Of a stretch of DNA of 49,239 bases, positions 46,359-49,239 are shown piece after piece. Under the pieces are notes generated by a model. The model had not been told where the DNA came from and ran no database searches. It saw nothing but the letters and a program-made list of their open reading frames with translations. This DNA is from an uncultured Christiangramia sp. (GTDB lineage Bacteria; Bacteroidota; Bacteroidia; Flavobacteriales; Flavobacteriaceae), in the NCBI RefSeq assembly GCF_913046405.1, contig NZ_CAJWRQ010000009.1:1-49239 (forward strand), written 5' to 3'. Every line of letters starts with the position of its first letter. The first letter of the stretch is position 1. Made by a program: the position numbers and the translations under genes.

Positions 46359-49239
46359 ATGTATTTAAACTGCCACACATACTATTCACTGCGATATGGG
46401 ACTTTTCCCATCAGGGAGTTGTGTGAGCTCGCCTACTCCAACGATATCTGGCAGTTCGCTATTACAGACATCAACAATACTTCTGCCTGCCTGGAGTTTC
46501 TAAGGCTTACCAATGGAACCAAAATTAAACCGGTTCTGGGAATTGACTTTAGAAATGCTGCCGAGCAACAATATATTGGACTGGCGAAAAACAATGCTGG
46601 CTTCCTTCAGCTAAACGATCATCTTTCAAATCACCTTCATGAAAAGAAAGATTTTGAAACGGTAGCTCCACAACTACCCGATTGTTTTATCATTTATCCC
46701 TTCGGAAAAGTGGTGGAACAAAAACGTAAAAATTTCAGAAGCAATGAATATATAGGAGTTTCCAAAGAAGAGATCGGGAAACTAAGGTTTTCAGAATACA
46801 GAAATCTGAAGGATAAACTGGTTATTCTACAAACGGTCAGCTTTCGGAATAAAAAGGACTTTAATGCGCACCGCTTACTAAGGGCGATCGACAATAATTT
46901 GCTGCTTAGCAAGCTTCCTGAAACAGAGCAGGGAAAAGCTTCACATAAAATGTATCCCAAAAGGGAAATGGAAGTCGCTTTTGAAGATTTCCCTCATATT
47001 CTGGAAAATACACAACAAATTATGGACGCTTGCAAGGTGCATTATGACTTCGGAAAAGGACAGAACCGGAATTTAAAGGTCTATCGAAACACTATTGAAG
47101 AGGATGCAGATATGATCCGGCGGCTCACCTACGAAAAACTTCCTAAAAAATACCCAAATGCAAATCGGGCAGTTTACACTCGGGTTGAAAAAGAACTGGA
47201 ATCTATCATCAGGCTTGAGTTTGTTTCTTATTTTCTTATCAACCTGGGAATCGTTGACTATGCGCGTTCACAAAATTATCCTTTTGTAGGACGCGGTAGT
47301 GGTGCGAATTCTATCGTTGCCTATATTCTTGGCATCACCAATGTGGATCCTATAGAACTTGATCTTTATTTTGAACGTTTTATAAATCCTAACCGGAAAT
47401 CTCCCCCAGATTTTGACCTTGATTTTTCATGGAAAGACCGTAATGATATTACAGATTATATTTTTGGCACGTATAAGAATACAGCGCTTATGGGTACTTA
47501 TGTTACTTTCAAACAGCGCGCGGTTGCCCGTGAACTTGGGAAGGTTTTTGGTTTGCCTAAAGAAAATATCGATAAGCTCGCTTCTGGTTTCTACACTTAT
47601 AACAACCTGGATCATCTGGAGAAACTGGTGATCCGGTACAGCAAACTCATAGAAGGCTTTCCTAACTATTTGAGTGTTCATTCCGGCGGAATTTTGATCC
47701 TGGACGATTCGGTTCATAATTATGCTGCTACGTTTTTACCTCCCAAAGGCTTCCGGACGATGCAGATCGATATGAACATTGCTGAAGAAGTAGGCATTCA
47801 TAAATTTGATATTCTTGCCCAACGCGGACTATCAAAAATCACCGATACCATCGAGATCGTAAAACAGAATCAGCCAGACGCCAAATTAGAGGATATCGAA
47901 AATATCAAAGCTTTTAAAGAAGATCCTGCTATTAACGAATTGCTGACAACCGGCGATTGTATGGGAGTTTTTTACGTGGAATCCCCTGCCATGCGAGGTT
48001 TACTTACAAAACTACAAACCCGGGATTACCTAAACCTGGTTGCAGCAAGTTCTGTAATTAGACCAGGAATTTCCAGCGCTGGAATGAAGGATGAATTTAT
48101 TCTAAGACATCGCTTTCCTGAAAAAAGAAAGGAAGCGCACCCGGTAATGTACGAGATCATGCCCGACACTTATGGCGTGATGGTTTATCAGGAAGATGTA
48201 ATGAAAGTCGCTTACCATTTTGCCGGTTTGAGCCTGGATGATGCAGATGTATTACGAAGAGGGATGAGTGGAAAAAAAACTTCCCGGGGGCAAATGGAAA
48301 AGATCGAGAATACCTTTCGTGAAAATTGTAATATTAAAGGTTACGAACCAAAACTGATCGATGAAGTCTGGGAACAGATCTCTTCTTTTGCCGGCTATGC
48401 ATTTCCGAAGGGACACTCTGCTTCCTACGCTGTGGAAAGCTACCAGAGTTTGTACCTGAAGAAATATTTTCCATTGGAGTTTATGGTCGCAGCAATCAAC
48501 AATGGAGGTGGTTTCTATGATCTGCAAACCTATATTCAGGAAATAAGACGCTGGGGCGGCACGATTCACGCTCCCTGTATCAATAAAAGTGACCACCCTA
48601 ATGTCATCTACGGAAAAAACGTCTATTTAGGTTTTGGATATATTAAAGAGCTGGAAGCAAAAACTATTCAGCAAATACTGGAAAACAGACAATTCTTTGG
48701 AGAATTTAGTTCGCTGGATGATTTTATAGACCGTATCCATATTTCTATTGAGCAACTTAGCTTATTACTGAAGATCAACGCCTTCAGGTTTACCGGCATG
48801 GACAAACACGAACTTTTATGGAAAGCTTATTTCAAACTGGATAAGAATAAACCAAAAACGAATCAGCCGCTACTTTTTAAACCAAAGCATAAAGATTTTG
48901 AATTGCCTGAATTTGAGGCTTCTAAAATGATCGAAGCTTACGACCAGATGGAACTTCTGGGATTTCCCCTATGCAGTCATTTTGAATTACTGAAAGATCC
49001 TTTAAAACAAAATGTGGTGACAGCTTCGCAACTAAAAGATCATATCGGGAAAAATATAGAGATCTATGGCAACCTGGTAAACTCTAAAAAAACCGGAACT
49101 TCAAATGGCAAATACATGTATTTCGGTACTTTCTATGATCCTGAAGGAGTCATTTTTGATGTGGTACTTTTCCCTTCAGTAGCCGAAAAGTATCCTATAA
49201 GATCTAAAGGAATTTACCTGTGTTATGGTGAGGTGGTTT
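46359..49239 (+). CDS. dnaE: second DNA polymerase III alpha-type subunit (damage/translesion DnaE), 3' end outside window
   Basis: An open frame of 960 codons from ATG 46359 to the right edge, without stops. The N-terminal PHP domain is degenerate: LNCHTYYS replaces the H-x-H of HLHNHS, and AITDIN replaces ALTDHA. The polymerase core is intact: FVGRGSGANSIVAYILGITN, PPDFDLDFSWKD (catalytic Asp pair, about 348), KFDILAQRGL (third Asp, about 481), YGVMVYQEDVMKVA and FPKGHSASYAVE. An OB-fold (IEIYGNLVNSKKTGTSNG) is near the edge. There is no exonuclease domain. About 20-50 residues are probably missing. It is the partner of the Y-family polymerase, functionally like the DnaE2-ImuB pair of other bacteria, though by analogy only. 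Confidence 0.9.
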   Translation, partial: MYLNCHTYYSLRYGTFPIRELCELAYSNDIWQFAITDINNTSACLEFLRLTNGTKIKPVLGIDFRNAAEQQYIGLAKNNAGFLQLNDHLSNHLHEKKDFETVAPQLPDCFIIYPFGKVVEQKRKNFRSNEYIGVSKEEIGKLRFSEYRNLKDKLVILQTVSFRNKKDFNAHRLLRAIDNNLLLSKLPETEQGKASHKMYPKREMEVAFEDFPHILENTQQIMDACKVHYDFGKGQNRNLKVYRNTIEEDADMIRRLTYEKLPKKYPNANRAVYTRVEKELESIIRLEFVSYFLINLGIVDYARSQNYPFVGRGSGANSIVAYILGITNVDPIELDLYFERFINPNRKSPPDFDLDFSWKDRNDITDYIFGTYKNTALMGTYVTFKQRAVARELGKVFGLPKENIDKLASGFYTYNNLDHLEKLVIRYSKLIEGFPNYLSVHSGGILILDDSVHNYAATFLPPKGFRTMQIDMNIAEEVGIHKFDILAQRGLSKITDTIEIVKQNQPDAKLEDIENIKAFKEDPAINELLTTGDCMGVFYVESPAMRGLLTKLQTRDYLNLVAASSVIRPGISSAGMKDEFILRHRFPEKRKEAHPVMYEIMPDTYGVMVYQEDVMKVAYHFAGLSLDDADVLRRGMSGKKTSRGQMEKIENTFRENCNIKGYEPKLIDEVWEQISSFAGYAFPKGHSASYAVESYQSLYLKKYFPLEFMVAAINNGGGFYDLQTYIQEIRRWGGTIHAPCINKSDHPNVIYGKNVYLGFGYIKELEAKTIQQILENRQFFGEFSSLDDFIDRIHISIEQLSLLLKINAFRFTGMDKHELLWKAYFKLDKNKPKTNQPLLFKPKHKDFELPEFEASKMIEAYDQMELLGFPLCSHFELLKDPLKQNVVTASQLKDHIGKNIEIYGNLVNSKKTGTSNGKYMYFGTFYDPEGVIFDVVLFPSVAEKYPIRSKGIYLCYGEVV

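Noticed and set aside
1-49239. CRISPR array, prophage or insertion sequence
   Set aside because: No regularly spaced repeats, no transposase, integrase or phage structural gene was seen. The 24-base repeats at 35397 and 35496 are only two and lack spacers of array type.

Overview
Almost all of this window (from about base 740 to the right edge) reads as chromosome of a marine-type Flavobacteriia bacterium (Bacteroidota), probably close to Gramella/Christiangramia. That placement is inference. It rests on AT-rich DNA (high-thirties % GC by eye), promoters of the phylum type (TTG, about 19 nt, TAnnTTTG), phylum-typical families (DUF3127, DUF3098, DUF4301, DUF58, a TonB-dependent receptor with carboxypeptidase-like N-domain) and a DnaE carrying its own exonuclease. 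The first ~740 bases are clearly different: GC-rich, with 5' fabI and a headless FKBP isomerase. They meet a histidine kinase gene cut in its H-box, so the left edge looks like a chimeric join.

Layout. 1-740: foreign GC-rich block. 740-8400: truncated GAF histidine kinase, tRNA-Asp, DUF58 protein, thioredoxin, replicative DnaE, ferritin-like stress protein, nearly all on the minus strand. 8600-14900: rpsP-rimM (plus), then ald, leuS and a ketopantoate-reductase-like gene (minus). 15000-19000: six-gene plus operon ftsX-DUF3098-uppP-truB-TonB-like-tag. 19000-23650: aat, DUF3127, flavin reductase-like gene, a sensor kinase (plus), then greA, a HIT protein and a thioesterase. 23800-31500: a Rieske-like lipoprotein, a TonB-dependent receptor behind a TPP riboswitch, a hybrid histidine kinase converging on an NtrC-type regulator, and a structured intergenic RNA region. 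31900-35300: an overlapping five-gene operon (YkoF-like thiamine-binding protein, PnuC transporter, NadR-like kinase, DUF4301, ArfB). 35400-40100: repeats, GGGP synthase and phosphopantetheinyl transferase, ahcY, lipoproteins.

40436-44973 is an accessory, noticeably more AT-rich block of three minus-strand genes: a Nudix hydrolase, a PLD-nuclease/SF2-helicase/DUF3427 protein, and an HNH endonuclease whose N-terminus resembles a phosphorothioate (sulfur)-binding domain. This is the best candidate for a less-described system, probably genome defence. Beside it, divergently, a Y-family polymerase and a second DnaE with degenerate PHP metal ligands form a two-gene mutagenesis/translesion cassette, preceded by two operator-like repeats; this DnaE runs off the right edge.

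Functional links: the TPP-controlled receptor and the YkoF/PnuC/kinase operon together suggest thiamine (or related vitamin) uptake and phosphorylation. The two DnaE genes contrast an accurate replicase, with exonuclease and PHP ligands intact, with an apparently non-proofreading damage polymerase.
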